Counted from the stretch's first letter, positions 12,901 through 24,779 are shown. The stretch: DNA of 64,000 bases from Trichopria drosophilae (GCA_030407085.1 CM059584.1:64988001-65052000), one strand, 5' to 3'. Numbers and translations: made by a program. The notes: a model not told the origin generated them from the letters alone.

Positions 12901-13376
12901 ATAAAATATAATCACAACACTGAAAATATTGCAAGCAATAACAGATTATACTCTAAAATTTGAGTATTGTTTAAAATAGCAAGAGCCGTGTCGATCAGGT
13001 TTGCACATTTAAAATTGCAATTATACACATTGTGAGAATTAATCTGACGTCGCTATTTAATAGTTTGATGTTTCTGTTGATCCAATGGTATGTTAGTTAA
13101 GTTTTGTTGCAATTCTCACTACAAATGATATTGAAATGTAAATGTCGCAAATGTAAATGACCGTCCTTTATTTTTATGTAATATTCATATTGCACGGATT
13201 ACGCTATCATTTTTAACAATTAGCTGCAAGTTATTAATTTATAATATTTGAAATTAATAACAGAAACCTGTCATTTGATAAAACTTTATTACGTACCTAA
13301 AATGCAGTACTATTGTTTTCTGGGAAACAGTTTAAATTGTATGAAAAAAAATACCGACAGAATTGAACATTGTATA
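9935..13376 (+). repeat. foldback element A, left copy, truncated by the LTR element
   Basis: A long-armed inverted-repeat unit centred near 12,470: sequence at 11,670-12,440 reappears inverted at 12,500-13,310 with moderate divergence (for example ACAGGTCTCGGTTG at 12,730 against the inverse at 12,192). The outer end starts TTAGGGTTCCCAACAGTAAC at 9,935; the same start, in the same orientation, occurs at 58,685 (TTAGGGTTCTCAACAGTGAC), which is the end of the opposite arm in the other copy. The right end is cut by the LTR element at 13,377. No transposase is recognisable, so superfamily is unknown. Small open frames are shadows of the repeat. Confidence 0.65.
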
Positions 13377-14790
13377 TGTGACGAAGTCACTGATCTACCC
13401 CGTTGCCAACCTCCTAAAATCAGCCTTGAGGTAGAGCATCGTTCCATTTCCCAAAAATGTTCGATTTCCCATTTTCCTAATCCCTAAATTACATTTAGAT
13501 TCCCTCCGTCGACTAGCCGGTCAAGTAGTCGCACGGCTTTACCGACCACGTATACTCGTACAAGCGCCTATCCGTGTGCGATTTCTTCCGCCACGTTCGC
13601 AGCGCACGAGTCCCCGTCTTCATTCCCCTTCTCAACGGGAGGACCCCGCCAGCCGTTCTAAAAAGGACCGAGTGTGCTAGTGGACAAGCGCCACCGGGAG
13701 TCTCTTCCCAGTGCGCGCAAGATCTCCGCTTCTGTCTCTCTCTCTCTCTCTTACGCACGAAGCGGCCAATGCCATTCGTCGAGTCGTTCCCGACTTTGGT
13801 CGAAGTATTCGGAAAAGCGTTATCTTCTGTCTTTCTCAACGCAAGACGATTGTCATATCGTCTCTCTGCGTCTCTCTCATAAGAACCCCTGGACGAATCG
13901 TTGATAGTACTTCGTATTTTTCCCTAATTTCTTCCTGTCCCCTTCCCTTCTATGAACTCGAAATGCGACCGCACTCATGTCGCATCTGTTATCTCTTTTT
14001 ATTTCGCACCTATTAATTCGCGCTGTCCCTCTTCCCCTTTCCTGTACCCCAGTCCCCGATGCTTTTGCCCCTCGACACCAAATGGCGCGGCTGTGCCTTT
14101 GTCGCCAGTTCCGGCGTGGCGCCGCACACATTCTGTCTCTCAGCAGCGTCGAATTCGGACGTGTTCCGCTGCTCTCGGAACTTTCCCTCGTGTTCCCTTT
14201 GAGTTCCCTTTGCCTTCCCTTTGCGTTCCCTTTACGTTCCCTTTGCGTTTTCTGGAGTTCGTGCGATCCGGGGGACCACTCTGCGCAGTTTGAGTGGTGA
14301 ACCCTAGTGGCGTGTCAATGATCTAAGTCAGGACCAGTCGAGATTTTCTTCAAGGACCAGGACAACGAAGAAGACGAGTCCAGGCAGGACGCCCAGGTCC
14401 GAGAAGGTTTCCCCTGCAAGGTCACCCCGATTCACCCTGCATCCTGCGTCGCCAGCCACCTGGGATTGGTTTTTGTGAACCCGCAATCATGTCACGAACT
14501 GTAAGTGCGTTTCGCCCCTTTTACTTGGCTGCCCTTTTTTTTGCGTAATTTTTGCTGTTCACTCGCCTGTAACTTTTGCGAATAACTCCGGTCATTGTTG
14601 CGAAACTCGCCGTCTCGCGGTTTGAATCCACCCTTTTCTTTTGTTGCGTTGTTTTAGATGTTCCCTTCGCGTTAATACGTTGCGTAACTTGGCGTAATAG
14701 ATTCCGGATTTACTTTGTCGCGCTCAAGAAAGCGTGTATGGATTCTTTTTCTTCTTTTGGATTTTGAATATACAGATTTTGATTATATTT
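13377..14790 (+). repeat. 5' LTR (minimum extent)
   Basis: It starts TGTGACGAAGTCAC. Features include a CT run at 13,735-13,751, a GTTCCCTTTGCGTTCCCTTT-type tandem near 14,190-14,250, and a GC-rich leader. It is shared with 19,673-21,078; similarity ends at ATTATATTT because the 3' copy is cut there, so the real LTR could be longer. Confidence 0.8.
14489..14506 (+). promoter_or_regulatory. ATG followed by a splice donor inside the LTR
   Basis: ATGTCACGAACT is followed directly by GTAAGT, a strong donor, and the same arrangement recurs at 20,779-20,796 in the 3' LTR. Transcripts starting in the LTR could carry a four-codon first exon (M-S-R-T) spliced to the internal region. The acceptor was not identified. 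Confidence 0.45.
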
Positions 14791-14999
14791 TCGAGTCTCA
14801 AGAAAAATGTTTATATCCTCTCCTCTTATTATTAAGGAACGGGGTTATAAATGGCATCCCTGGTGGGGAAATCGAATTAGATTTCCCAAAAATTAAGAAT
14901 TTTGCGAAATTTGTTATCGGTAGATTTCGCCGGAGAAAAATTTCGTTCGCGTTTCGAATGTCGTTTCCGCGTTTTCCAGCTCCGACATTCGGTAATTCG

Positions 15000-16260
15000 C
15001 GTCCCCTGTTTGCCCTTTGCGATTGCGATTTTAGATTTTAAGGATATTATTGATATTTGATATTTGATGTGTGATTTTGTATCCCTTTCCTTTGCTCATG
15101 CTTCCCTTTGATATTTCCCTAGCTTTCCGTTGCTTTTAAGCAAGATCAAAGAAATAAAGACATTCGAATTTTAAAATTCGAAATAGTCGTTTTTTTTTTT
15201 TAAAGGTCACTTCGGAGAATCTTTTTGGCAGTTATAAAATTCCGAATATCAGTAGAATTTTGAATTCTTGTTTGCATTGTTTTTTTTTGTTTGTGCAATT
15301 TCAAACTTTGAAATTTAAAATTTCTTAATTTTAAAGTCTGGAATATTCCATTCAATATCTAAATTTCGGGAATATTCCATTGTTTATTTTCAAATCTCAG
15401 TATCGGAATAATAAAGTTATTGAAAGGCAATAAATAATTTCGATTTATTACTTTTCATTTCTGGAAGGTTCGCTAGTTAGCGAAAATATTGTTTATTATT
15501 TTTCAAGCGACCTTTCCAATTCCCATTGTTCGTTACCTTGTTTACTTTTGGTTTCGCGAATGTTCGAATTCTAAAGCATTATATTTCAATATAATACTTG
15601 TTTAGTTGATCCTATCTCTTCCCCCCTCCCCCCCCCCTGCCCAGGTAGCAATACCGGCCATTCAGTCCTGTCAATATTGTGATGCAATAAATCACGCGTC
15701 GTATTGACATTGAATTAGCTTTGGAAAACAATTCCAGTTCTCGAATTTTCGATTCCTGAAAATAATTTGAAAAATTTTCAAACTAATTTTATGCTTTGAG
15801 AAATAGAATCTTTGCTACCTTTTCTTTTTGTATTTTGCTGGTGGTATTCTAACTCAATAGTTTTTTTTTCTCTTCAAAGGAACTGAGAATTCTTGAACTC
15901 AAATTTTGAGTATTGAATTTTGAGGAATTCTGAGATTTTGGATTTTAAATTTGGAACTTAATTTCTTAATTCCTTCCCCTACCCCTTCCGAAAATAGCAC
16001 CCAGAACGGTGTTCATTTCATTTGTATCTTGGATAAGTCGTGGGTATCAGTGGAAAAACTTCGAGTTGGACCCACAAAGATTAAATTTTTTTTGTTTGGT
16101 CCGTGACATCGTGACCTTTAGATTCCCCCTTTCTCTTTTTTTTTGCCCTGATTTTGGAATCCAGGTCTATGACCCCTCCTTTTGCGGCCAGTAGTTATTC
16201 AGTTTTTTTATTTTTCTCGTTTTGAGTTTTGCGCCTTCCCCCCCCCCCTCCTCTTTTACT
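15000..16260 (+). other. LTR/leader sequence of the LTR element, non-coding
   Basis: AT-rich sequence with A and T runs and a C run at 15,622-15,641. TAGCACCCAGAACGGTG near 15,996 could include the primer-binding site if the LTR is longer than 1.4 kb, but no exact tRNA complement was established. Confidence 0.3.
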
Positions 16261-16263
16261 ATC

Positions 16264-17603
16264 ATGGCTTCGTTCGTCACTTCCCCCGCCCCCTTTTTTG
16301 CGACAGTAGTGCCCACCTTATCCGTGATAACCCCCACCATTACATCGGTCATTCCCATTACGACCACGCCTTCGCTAGTTACCGCAACCGCGGCGACCGT
16401 TTCTCCGTCTTGGGCGACGAAGCGGCGCGTTGCCACCTCCGAACAAATTACCGCGATTCGGGCGGAGATCGAAAAAATTGTTGATCTCCGCACGCTTATT
16501 TATCGTTGTGATCGAGCTGAACTCAATATCATGGGTAGTCTCGACATTATACATAGTAGATTAATTCGATACACGGTGTTGGTCCGTTTTCCTGATACGA
16601 AAATCACCTGGGACCCCCTGGTCGATAATAGAGGAAATCACCCTCCGTTCACTCTTTGCGAAGCTTTGAGAACCCCGCTTGTCGGAAATGATAAGAATGG
16701 ATTGATGAATCTTCCGAGCCCTTCGCGTTCAAGTCCCTTATATCGGGAGGATCCAGTGATTGTAAATATTCAATCTCATGGTTCAGCCTCCTCTTCTACG
16801 GGTTTTCCTCGGATAACCTTGGCGCGTCCAATCCAGACCCGATTTCGCTTGCAGAAGAGGGCCTCTTATTCCACGAAAGAGAGAATTTGGAAGCCCTTCT
16901 CCTAGCCTCTTGCTCAAAACCCGCTCGAATCGAGAGTACCTTCCCCCGCCTTTACGAAGATTCCGACATTCCCAAATCCCGACCCCCTCCACGGAACATG
17001 ACCCGCATGTTGTACCAAACCCAGAAAGTTGCGCATGACATTGCTCCTTCGAAAGGTGTCGCACGTGAGGGAAAAAGCTACCGATCCCCCTATTCGGTCT
17101 CGCAAGTAGCTTTCCCCACGTCCTCGCACCTCCTTTCGCGCTATAAGGAGACCGAGAAATTGGCTACCGTGCCTATTTTGAAAAGGCCAAATCGTCAAGC
17201 CACATACCCCTCTTCCCCTCTGACGGCTGACATGGCTATATTAACGGACGTAAATTTCGATATTCATGCACGGCCTCCAAGGTCTGATTCGTCGAGGATT
17301 TCCGATCAGACCCGCCGAACTTTTTCACCGGGTGTACCCTCGCGGTCGTTTCCCAAAATCCCCTCACTAGCTGAAGTTGCTCCTAAAACCCGACCCCGGT
17401 TCAGTAATTCAAACCCTGTTAGTAACGACCTTCAGAATTTCAGTTACAAACAGGCAAGACGACGTCATAGACAGGGCTCACATTTTTATTTTCGTCAAAT
17501 TCGCGTATGCCCAAAAGGGGATTGTCCCGCGCGCAAGCGCAGTAGATCCGGAGACTACTGGTTAGGGCGACGTCTTGACCCGAGTTCCTCCTTGCGAGTG
17601 TGA
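16264..17603 (+). pseudogene. gag-like frame of the LTR element, frameshifted
   Basis: The first frame runs from ATG 16,264 to TAG 16,905. It has a Pro/Thr/Ala-rich N-terminus of about 60 residues and then a mixed region (SEQITAIRAEIEKIVDLRTL) that could form a helix. A second frame, overlapping and shifted, continues from about 16,887 to 17,603 and ends in a basic Arg/Lys-rich tail with one short Cys pair (CPKGDC). The position just inside the 5' LTR and the basic tail suggest Gag. No CCHC knuckle and no sequence match to a known Gag family could be seen, so the name is positional. One frameshift near 16,890 splits it. Confidence 0.45.
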
Positions 17604-17847
17604 ACAACCGTGCCTGTCAACTCGAATATGGTGTTCGAGTTTTTGACTTTCAAATAAGCCCATTGCGTTTTCTTCAGCCCTTTTGCGTCCCTAAATTCCA
17701 TTGCGTTTAGTTCCCTTTGAGTCAATTTTATTTTTGCGTCAACAGATTTAATTGGATCATTCCCAACATTTAGGCCTCAAAATAAACCTGTGTCACAGAA
17801 ATGTTTGGTGCTTAACGATTTTCTTTTTGCTTACTCATCTAGAGTTT

Positions 17848-17940
17848 GAGTAACGTACCCCCTTTGATCTTGAGTCTGCTATTTGAATTTGATTTTGTGT
17901 AGCGTACCCCCTTTGATCTTGAGTTTACGATTTGGTTTTG
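17848..17940 (+). repeat. tandem pair with GTACCCCCTTTGATCTTGAG
   Basis: The unit occurs at about 17,857 and 17,907, giving a period of about 50 bp, in the non-coding spacer of the LTR element. Similar TTTGA/TTGAG words continue to about 18,070. Confidence 0.8.
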
Positions 17941-18354
17941 ATTTTGAGTCTCACTTTAGAATTTGATTTTGCGCTTCCCCTTGGAGTTTAGTTTGCGTAC
18001 TTCCGTTGGAATTTGTTTCGGCATTTGAGTGCCCCTTTTGAGTTCAAGTCCTGTTTCGGTTTTTGAGTACCCTTGAGAGCTCTCGCACGATTGTGAGAAA
18101 GAATACCTCTCATGGGTCCATTGAGACATTTTTCGTTTTTTTTCCTGTGCATCTGATGACCTTGAGCACTATGATGCTCTGGGTAGTGCGCCATGCCGCA
18201 GTCAGGTCCCAGAATTGCAGGTCATCGGAAGCGGTCGAGTCGACCGGTGTTCGTGGTCCTCCGGTGTTCGTGGTCCTCCGGGTTGTTCACGTAAAATCTC
18301 CCCGAACTGGAGTCCACCACCCAGTTCCCGCCGCTTCCATCACGAACACCCTGA

Positions 18355-18732
18355 CCCTCCCCGGGGGTTGAAGCCCTCGTCCCCGTAGACGAGACGCCTG
18401 TCTCTCCGGGAGCGAGGTCAACCACTCCGACGGTGGAGGACGCTCCCTCCCCGGGGGCGGATGCAACCAGCCCCGTGGACGAGACCGCTGTCTCTCCGGG
18501 AAAGGAGGTATACGCTCCAACGGTGGAGGTTACCCTATTCCCTGAAGGGGCCGAAGCCCCCTCGAAGGTGGAGACCTCTGTCTCCCCGGTGGTAGGCGAA
18601 GGCACCCTGACGGTAGCGCCCCTTCCCCCTCCCCCGGGAGTCGGCAACGCCACTCCAACGGTAGACTGCCCCCAGGCCCCCATACCGGGTGAGGTCACCC
18701 CCATGGAAGTATCATCTGCCTACCCAGAGTAG
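18355..18732 (+). CDS. Pro/Val/Ser/Thr-rich repeat frame in the LTR element
   Basis: The open frame from after the TGA at 18,352 to TAG at 18,730-18,732 encodes about 125 residues of low complexity. A module with VDETxVSPG and TxTVEDAPSPG-like words is repeated about three to four times, and the DNA repeats accordingly. It has no ATG of its own near the start, so it would need splicing or frameshifting for expression. It may be a degraded C-terminal Gag segment or an element-specific accessory protein. The opposite strand also lacks stops over 18,704-18,222, a side effect of high GC. No function is assigned. Confidence 0.35.
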   Translation, partial: PSPGVEALVPVDETPVSPGARSTTPTVEDAPSPGADATSPVDETAVSPGKEVYAPTVEVTLFPEGAEAPSKVETSVSPVVGEGTLTVAPLPPPPGVGNATPTVDCPQAPIPGEVTPMEVSSAYPE

Positions 18733-19672
18733 GGCGGAGATGCCTTCATGGACGAGGCACCCGAGGATTGGGGAATTGCGGACGCAGCCCCCTTACAGGA
18801 ACCCCTGGCGCCTCCATACTCCTACCCCGTTTACCCCCACTCCCCCTTCATTTTGCTCTCTTCGCGCGCTGTCCCATTGCTTTTGCGTTGGCCCTGAACA
18901 TCTTGATTTTCTCCCACTTCCCTTTTAGTTCGTTTTCTTTTTGCGCTGCCCCATTTCTTCGGCGGCCCCAAGATACTGACCCCTATAGACCCCTCAAAAA
19001 TTTTCTTTTTCTTTTCTCTTTTTGTTTTGTTCACTTTTATTATTTGATTTTGCTTGCTGGAGAACCAGCCTTACTGATCCCTCTTCCCTCCACCCCCTCC
19101 CTCTTTCCTCATCCCCTCGTAGACGTTTGGATGAATAGAGGAAGCGGAGCTGGAAGAGAAGTAGATATGATGAATCAACTGTAAGTTTTCATGTTTCAGC
19201 CAACTGGCAGCTTTGATATCCCGGGGGAGATATTTATAATTGTAGTATTTGCGTACTACAATTTTGCGTCTGTACATATTTGCGATATTAATTTTGGCGT
19301 CTATGCTTTCTTTTGCGTTTTTGCGTACGTTACTTTTGCGCTCATACGGGTTCGCCATCTTGAATTTGGCGGTCACCCACAGTTACGATTTTGATTCTTG
19401 CGTTCGCAGACGCTTGCGATTTCGAATTTTGCGTTGATGACAAGTTGGAGTTTTTTTTTTGCGTCCTGGCGTCCAGCAATGGTTAGTTAGCTATATTTGA
19501 TGTATAGGCCTAAGGGCATTCTCTCTCCCAGGGACGAAGGAAGCGTACCCTGTTGAATTTGTTAAGTGATTTAGATTTAAGAATACTGGACAGTTTTACG
19601 TCAAGACCCGAACTTTAGTGTGACAATTCGTACAGTCCCTTTGAGGATGTACTCGAGTCAGGCCCGGGGGTT

Positions 19673-21078
19673 TGTGACGAAGTCACTGATCTACCCCGTT
19701 GCCAACCTCCTAAAATCAGCCTTGAGGTAGAGCATCGTTCCATTTCCCAAAAATGTTCGATTTCCCTTTTTCCTGATCCCTAAATTACATTTAGATTCCC
19801 TCCGTCGACTTGCCGGTCAAGCAGTCGCACGGCTTTACCGACCACGTATACTCGTACAAGCGCCTATACGTGTGCGATTTCTTCCGCCACGTTCGCAGCG
19901 CACGAGTCCCCGTTTTCATTCCCCTTCTCAACGGGAGGCCCCCGCCAGCCGTTCTAAAAAGGACCGGGTGTGCTAGTGGACAAGCGCCACCGGGAGTCTC
20001 TTCCCAGTGCGCGCAAGATTTCTGCTTCTGTCTTTCTCTCTTACGCACGAAGCGGCCAATGCCATTCGTCGAGTCGTTCCCGACTTTGGTCGAAGTATTC
20101 GGAAAAGCATTATCTTCTGTCTTTCTCAACGCAAGACGATTGTCATATCGTCTCTCTGCGTCTCTCTCATGAGAACCCCTGGACGAATCGTTGATAGTAC
20201 TTCGTATTTTTCCCTAATTTCTTCCTGTCCCCTTCCCTTCTATGAACTCGAAATGCGACCGCACTCATGTCGCATATGTTATCCCTTTTTATTTCGCACC
20301 TATTAATTCGCGCTGTCCCTCTTCCCCTTTCCTGTACCCCAGTCCCCGATGCTTTTGCCCCTCGACACCAAATGGCGCGGCTGTGTCTTCGTCGCCAATT
20401 CCGGCGTGGCGCCGCACACATTCCGTCTCTCAGCAGCGTCGAATTCGGACGTGTTCCGCTGCTCTCGGAACTTTCCCTCGTGTTCCCTTTCAGTTCCCTT
20501 TGCCTTCCCTTTGCGTTCCCTTTACGTTCCCTTTGCGTTTTCTCGAGTTCGTGCGATCCGGGGGACCACTCTGCGCAGTTTGAGTGGTGAACCCTAGTGG
20601 CGTGACGGACATCTAAGCCAGGACCAGTCGAGATTTTCTTCAAGGCCAAGGACAACGAAGAAGACGAGTCCAGGCAGGACGCCCAGGTCCGAGAAGGTTT
20701 CCCCGGCAAGGTCACCCCGATTCACCCCGCATCCTGCGTCGCCAGCCACCTGGGATTGGTTTTTGTGAACCCGCAATCATGTCACGAACTGTAAGTGCAT
20801 TTCGCCCCTTTTTCTTGCGTGCCCTTTTTTTTGCGTAATTTTTGCTTCACTCGCCTGTAACTTTTGTGAATAACTCCGGTCATTGTTGCGAAACTCGCCG
20901 TCACGCGGTTTGAATCCACCCTTTTCTTTTGTTGCGTTGTTTTAGATGTTCCCTTCGCGTTAATACGTTGCGTAACTTGGCGTAATAGATTCCGGATTCA
21001 CTTTGTCGCGCTCAAGAAAGCGTGTATGGATTCTTTTTCTTCTTTTGGATTTTGAATATACAGATTTTGATTATATTT
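19673..21078 (+). repeat. 3' LTR, truncated
   Basis: It is a direct copy of 13,377-14,790 with scattered substitutions and small indels (for example a shorter CT run). It is preceded by a G-rich run, GGCCCGGGGGTT, that could serve as polypurine tract. It stops abruptly at 21,078 where palindrome-arm sequence (CGATGCCGCTCGAGCCCC) resumes. Confidence 0.8.
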
Positions 21079-21327
21079 CCGATGCCGCTCGAGCCCCTTC
21101 AGAATCCGCTCGAGCGCCTTCCGATGCGGCTTCGAACCCTTCGAACGATCCCGAACGACACCGAGCTGCCTCGATGCATCCCGTATGATACTGAGCGACT
21201 CCAAGCTACTCCGATGTACACCGAACAGCGCGCGTCACACTATTTCTCGCGTACAAAACTTGGCAACGCTGCACTGCCCGAGCATTTTTAAAACGCGCTT
21301 CCCGGCGAGTCTACAACATGTTTGAAC
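21079..21327 (+). promoter_or_regulatory. GC-rich upstream region of the left MADF exon
   Basis: GC-rich DNA with CGCTCGAGC words and TTCGAACCCTTCGAACGATC, ending in GTCTACAACATGTTTGAAC before the start codon. The right arm has the same region at 58,354-58,640, but with the TTCGAA unit duplicated. The position upstream of a first exon suggests promoter and 5' UTR; no TATA box is clear. Confidence 0.4.
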
Positions 21328-21469
21328 ATGGACGAGAGTAAAGTTAATCAATTGATCAACGAGGTACAGAATCGACCGGCAATCTGGAATAAGTCGCTGA
21401 ACGCCAACAAAGCGAAGGGTTTCCTTAGCACCGAGTGGGACAAGGTGGCTGCCACTATCCGGGTATTAA
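21328..21469 (+). CDS. MADF-domain first exon, left-arm copy
   Basis: ATG at 21,328 opens a 47-codon exon ending at the donor A|GTAAGT (GT at 21,470), phase 1. It encodes the first half of a MADF domain: LINEVQNRPAIW, then TEWDKVAATI, matching the family pattern of an N-terminal helix, P-x-(L/I)-(Y/W) and W-xx-(V/I)-A. An extra in-frame TTG lies at 21,322, but ATG is the natural start. In the left arm the next matching acceptor on this strand is at 40,100 (TTGTTGCAG), just before the transposase start. Reading exon 1 into that acceptor keeps the MADF frame only for about 20 codons before a stop. It may therefore serve the transposase mainly as a 5' exon. Confidence 0.7.
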
Positions 21470-21505
21470 GTAAGTACACTAATGTTTTATCTGTTGGCGG
21501 GTGAT

Positions 21506-21642
21506 TTTTCATGGGCGGATTATTCCGCAAAAACGTTCAGTCTTTTGAATTTTTTTTGAGTACTTTGGATACTCGGATATTCTCTTCAGGTCAATCAGTC
21601 CTCTTTATTCTGTGTTTTTGCGAAAAAATCCGCCCATGAAAA
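21506..21642. repeat. small MITE with ATGGGCGGAT ends, left copy
   Basis: TTTTTCATGGGCGGATTATT at the left end is mirrored by CGAAAAAATCCGCCCATGAAAAG at the right end, with about 85 bases between. The matching copy in the right arm is 58,040-58,176. Confidence 0.75.
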
Positions 21643-21654
21643 GATATGATACTA

Positions 21655-22095
21655 GATTCGGTTCATTTCAAGAAAAAATGCATTTTTTTATTCTTCGTCG
21701 AAAGTCCACTCTGAGCCCAATGTCACCAGTGTTTTGTATTAACTTTTTCACTACCTTAAAAGCAACTGTTTGACATAAAACTACCTGGAATAGTTTCAGA
21801 AGAGCAAAATCTACCGAGTTTCATGGTTATATTTGAATTTTTAGCACCATTTCCATGTTTATCTGATTTAACCAAACCTGATTAAAAACAGTTGCTTGGT
21901 ATACAATGATGCTAAAAATTCTAATATAACCATGAAACTTGGTAGATTTTGCTCTTCTGAAACTATTCCAAGTAGTTTTATGTCAAACAGTTGCTTTTAA
22001 GGTAGTGAAAAAGTTAATACAAAACATTGGTGAAATTGGGCTCCGAGTGGACTTTCGGCGAAGAATAAAAAAATGTATTGTTTCTTGAAATGAAG
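21655..22095. repeat. foldback element B, left copy
   Basis: Two inverted arms of about 190 bp (21,655-21,850 and 21,905-22,095) share TTTTGCTCTTCTGAAACTAT, GGTAGTGAAAAAGTTAATAC and GAAGAATAAAAAAATG. The spacer is about 55 bp. The right-arm copy at 57,793-58,030 has lost roughly half of the unit. Confidence 0.8.
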
Positions 22096-22099
22096 CAAC

Positions 22100-24022
22100 C
22101 GATGATTACCAAACTAATCATATTGTATTAATGTTTAATTTAAATAGAAAGAAATAAGTATGGTGCATTATGCGAATAACTGTTAGCATCCCGTTCTATA
22201 TGCAATACAAAATATACAATGAAGTAGAGGCGCAAATAACAAAAGGCTCTGTTCATAGTCATAAAGAGAACTACTGTGTATAACTATAATATGAGAATTA
22301 TATACATTACAGAACATGAAACATGTTCTATAATTGAAAAGTGGGTGTTTGTACATAATATTTCTTTAGTGATACGTAAAAGACACGAATGAGTTTTTTT
22401 TAAGATTTTACGACACGATCCAGCAGACACATTTTATAGAGTAGAGACCGATATAGTTTTATTTGATAAGTTTCAACCAAATTATTGTATGTATTAAAAA
22501 ACTAAGGTATAGACTTGTACTATAACAACATGTATAAATTACATAAATACCCATACCATTTTATGAAAACTAAGATTCGACTAAATGTAATAAAAGGACT
22601 ACGTTCTTTCATATTAGTCTTCTCACATCAGAGTCGATGACATAAATGACTCTATAAATGCTCTCATTCGCTCTACTATGAGATTTACTTGCTCTACGCG
22701 TCGAGAGCCTATCTTATCAAAGCGAAAAACGTTGAAAAATTTACTATTCTCAGATTAGTACACATGTCGGTGGATGTAGTATGTGATAGAATGAATAAAA
22801 ATTTATTGATAATGTTCAAATGAATTTATATAATATAAATTAAAACTTATTGCAAAATTAAGGTCAACCACATATGTGCACCAATTGAAAAACTGTAATC
22901 AGCTTTGTAATACTTGGAACGCGACCAATGCTGTCAATCAACATTACTTATTTTAAAATTTTCTTACTTGCAAACATATATATTATTAACATGTATTGAT
23001 ATTATAACAAATGGAAATATCAATTATTAAAAGCATAGAATACGTTCTAACAAGAACTGCATTGTCAAAAGCAGTTTACGGTTTTTAGAATATCGCAAAC
23101 ATTCCACTTCCTTTATATTTAATACATATTAATTTCGCACTGAATTTTCGTTTCTATTAATTCTTTTATACCATATTATTAATAAAGTTCTATTGCACTT
23201 ATGACATATTAAGGGCAGTAACCTGTACGAAATAATCTAAATCCACAAACTTTCAACGACTATAATTCTTGTTGGAACGCAGTCTACGCTTTTAATTTTT
23301 GTTGATTATGTTTGTGAAAATTTCAATACATATACCTTGTAAGTATGTTTGTAAGTAGATAAATTTAAAAATAAATCATAAAGTTTTACAATACTGAGCA
23401 CGTTCCAACTAGTACAGCAAAGTCTATGTGCGTTTTCGGTTTTCAAACAACTGTATGTTTCTGATATAATATTCAATAATAAGTGCTCATTTTATAAGGA
23501 ATTCTAATTTATTGAAATGCTTCTGTACATTATCAATATAGTTTTATTGTATTTACATGAATATTAGTGCCATTGACATGTTCACTAATCTGAGAAGCAT
23601 AAAATCTTCTCGCCTCAGTAATTCATGATGGAATATATTTAATTCTTTCATAATCTTTGCTACTTAATTTTAAATTTGCTTAATTGCGTACATGTTCACA
23701 AAGAATATGTTCCAACATAAATTGCATAGTCGTAAAGAATTTGTATCCGTTAGATTATTGCATACATGTTACTGAGCATAATATCTAATAAGTGCAATAG
23801 AATTTTATTATTAAGGTACGAAAGAGTTAATATAAATGAAAATGCCATGGAAAATGAGCATTTATTGAATATAGAGACTAGTGACATGTATACAATAAAT
23901 TATTGTCAAATTCATTTTCAATTACTAAAGTGGTTAACGAACTTCGACTGAAGAACTCATCAGATTCATGTAATTCATCATTTTCATTGGAAACGTCATC
24001 TTCACCTTCAACAACATTCAGA
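22100..24022. repeat. arm sequence with inverted repeat modules, left copy
   Basis: No coding capacity. Three related modules, each with a CGTTCCAACAAGAATT-type block, an AATAATAAARTTCTATTGCACTTAT block and a TTCRTTTATATTAATTCTTT block, occur near 23,030-23,160, 23,160-23,290 (inverted relative to the first) and 23,700-23,860. The same modules are in the right arm at 54,600-57,000. This is the texture of an old foldback element or satellite-like insertion. Confidence 0.6.
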
Positions 24023-24779
24023 GATTTTGTCACGGTACGTCAACTGTCCCTAAATTCCTGATGACGGTATTGGAAACTCTACGTAACACCAGTAGCTGGC
24101 GCCATCGTCGTATTTTTTAAATGTGTACGTGTATACGTGTAAGCACCACGTGAGCATTCAAGAAGCCCTCGAAAATTTTGAAAATCAATTACAAGCTGTC
24201 ATTACATGTCGAATCTAAAGTAAGTAATTATCACTTTATTTTAAATACATCTTTCAACAAACCGACGCATGGTGTTAAAACGAGGAAATAATCGGAATAA
24301 ACGTTAGGCAGGTAAGTGCAATTAATCATTTCATTCTGCCGATTATAACCTTTCAAATTAAAAGCGGCCATGACGTCATATAGTTTTACTTTGACTCTTC
24401 TTAATGTTTGTATTTTCTTTTAAAGTGCTATTTTGGAATTCTCAAGGAAAATTGAAAATTTGTACAAAATTAAATTTGTGATTATCTGAAAAGGGAGGTT
24501 ATAATATCAAAGAGGATATTTCAAGATGGAAATTTCATGACTGGTGGCGGATTAGAAGTTTGTTATTTTGTTCCTCTTATTTTAAAACCATATTGCAATA
24601 TTTCAAAAAAAGTGTATAAGATTTTATTATATTTTTGTTTATAATAACAGTAATTTGTTTTTAAGAAATATACTTTATTATGAACGAGTGGTGGACTGTT
24701 GGTTTGATATTTTGCCTGGGTTCTACATTTTAATAATGATATTTCTCTTGATCTATTATCAAAGGAATATTTATTAATT

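Larger units (their letters stand above)
13377..21078 (+). mobile_element. LTR retrotransposon without recognisable pol, 3' LTR truncated
   Basis: Two direct repeats, 13,377-14,790 and 19,673-21,078, start identically with TGTGACGAAGTCAC and are nearly the same over 1.4 kb. They flank about 4.9 kb that contains gag-like and Pro/Thr-rich frames but no recognisable protease, reverse transcriptase or integrase. The element is absent from the right palindrome arm. Its left junction matches the arm near 59,552, but its right junction matches the arm near 58,640. The 3' LTR end and about 0.9 kb of arm were thus lost together, and no target duplication can be read. The true LTR may extend beyond 14,790. 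Confidence 0.85.

Noticed and set aside
10461..13376. Small frames (60-81 residues) shared between 10.5-12.6 kb and 60.3-62.4 kb as conserved genes
   Set aside because: Their conservation is explained by the recent inverted duplication; they also differ freely between the two diverged arms of foldback element A.
13513..14300. Several overlapping open frames of 80-113 residues on both strands, repeated at 19,791-20,590
   Set aside because: They lie within the two LTRs, occur in many frames because of GC-rich sequence, and have no recognisable motif.
18222..18704. 160-residue Gly/Ser/Thr-rich minus-strand frame
   Set aside because: Antisense of the Pro/Thr-rich repeat; stop-free because of base composition.
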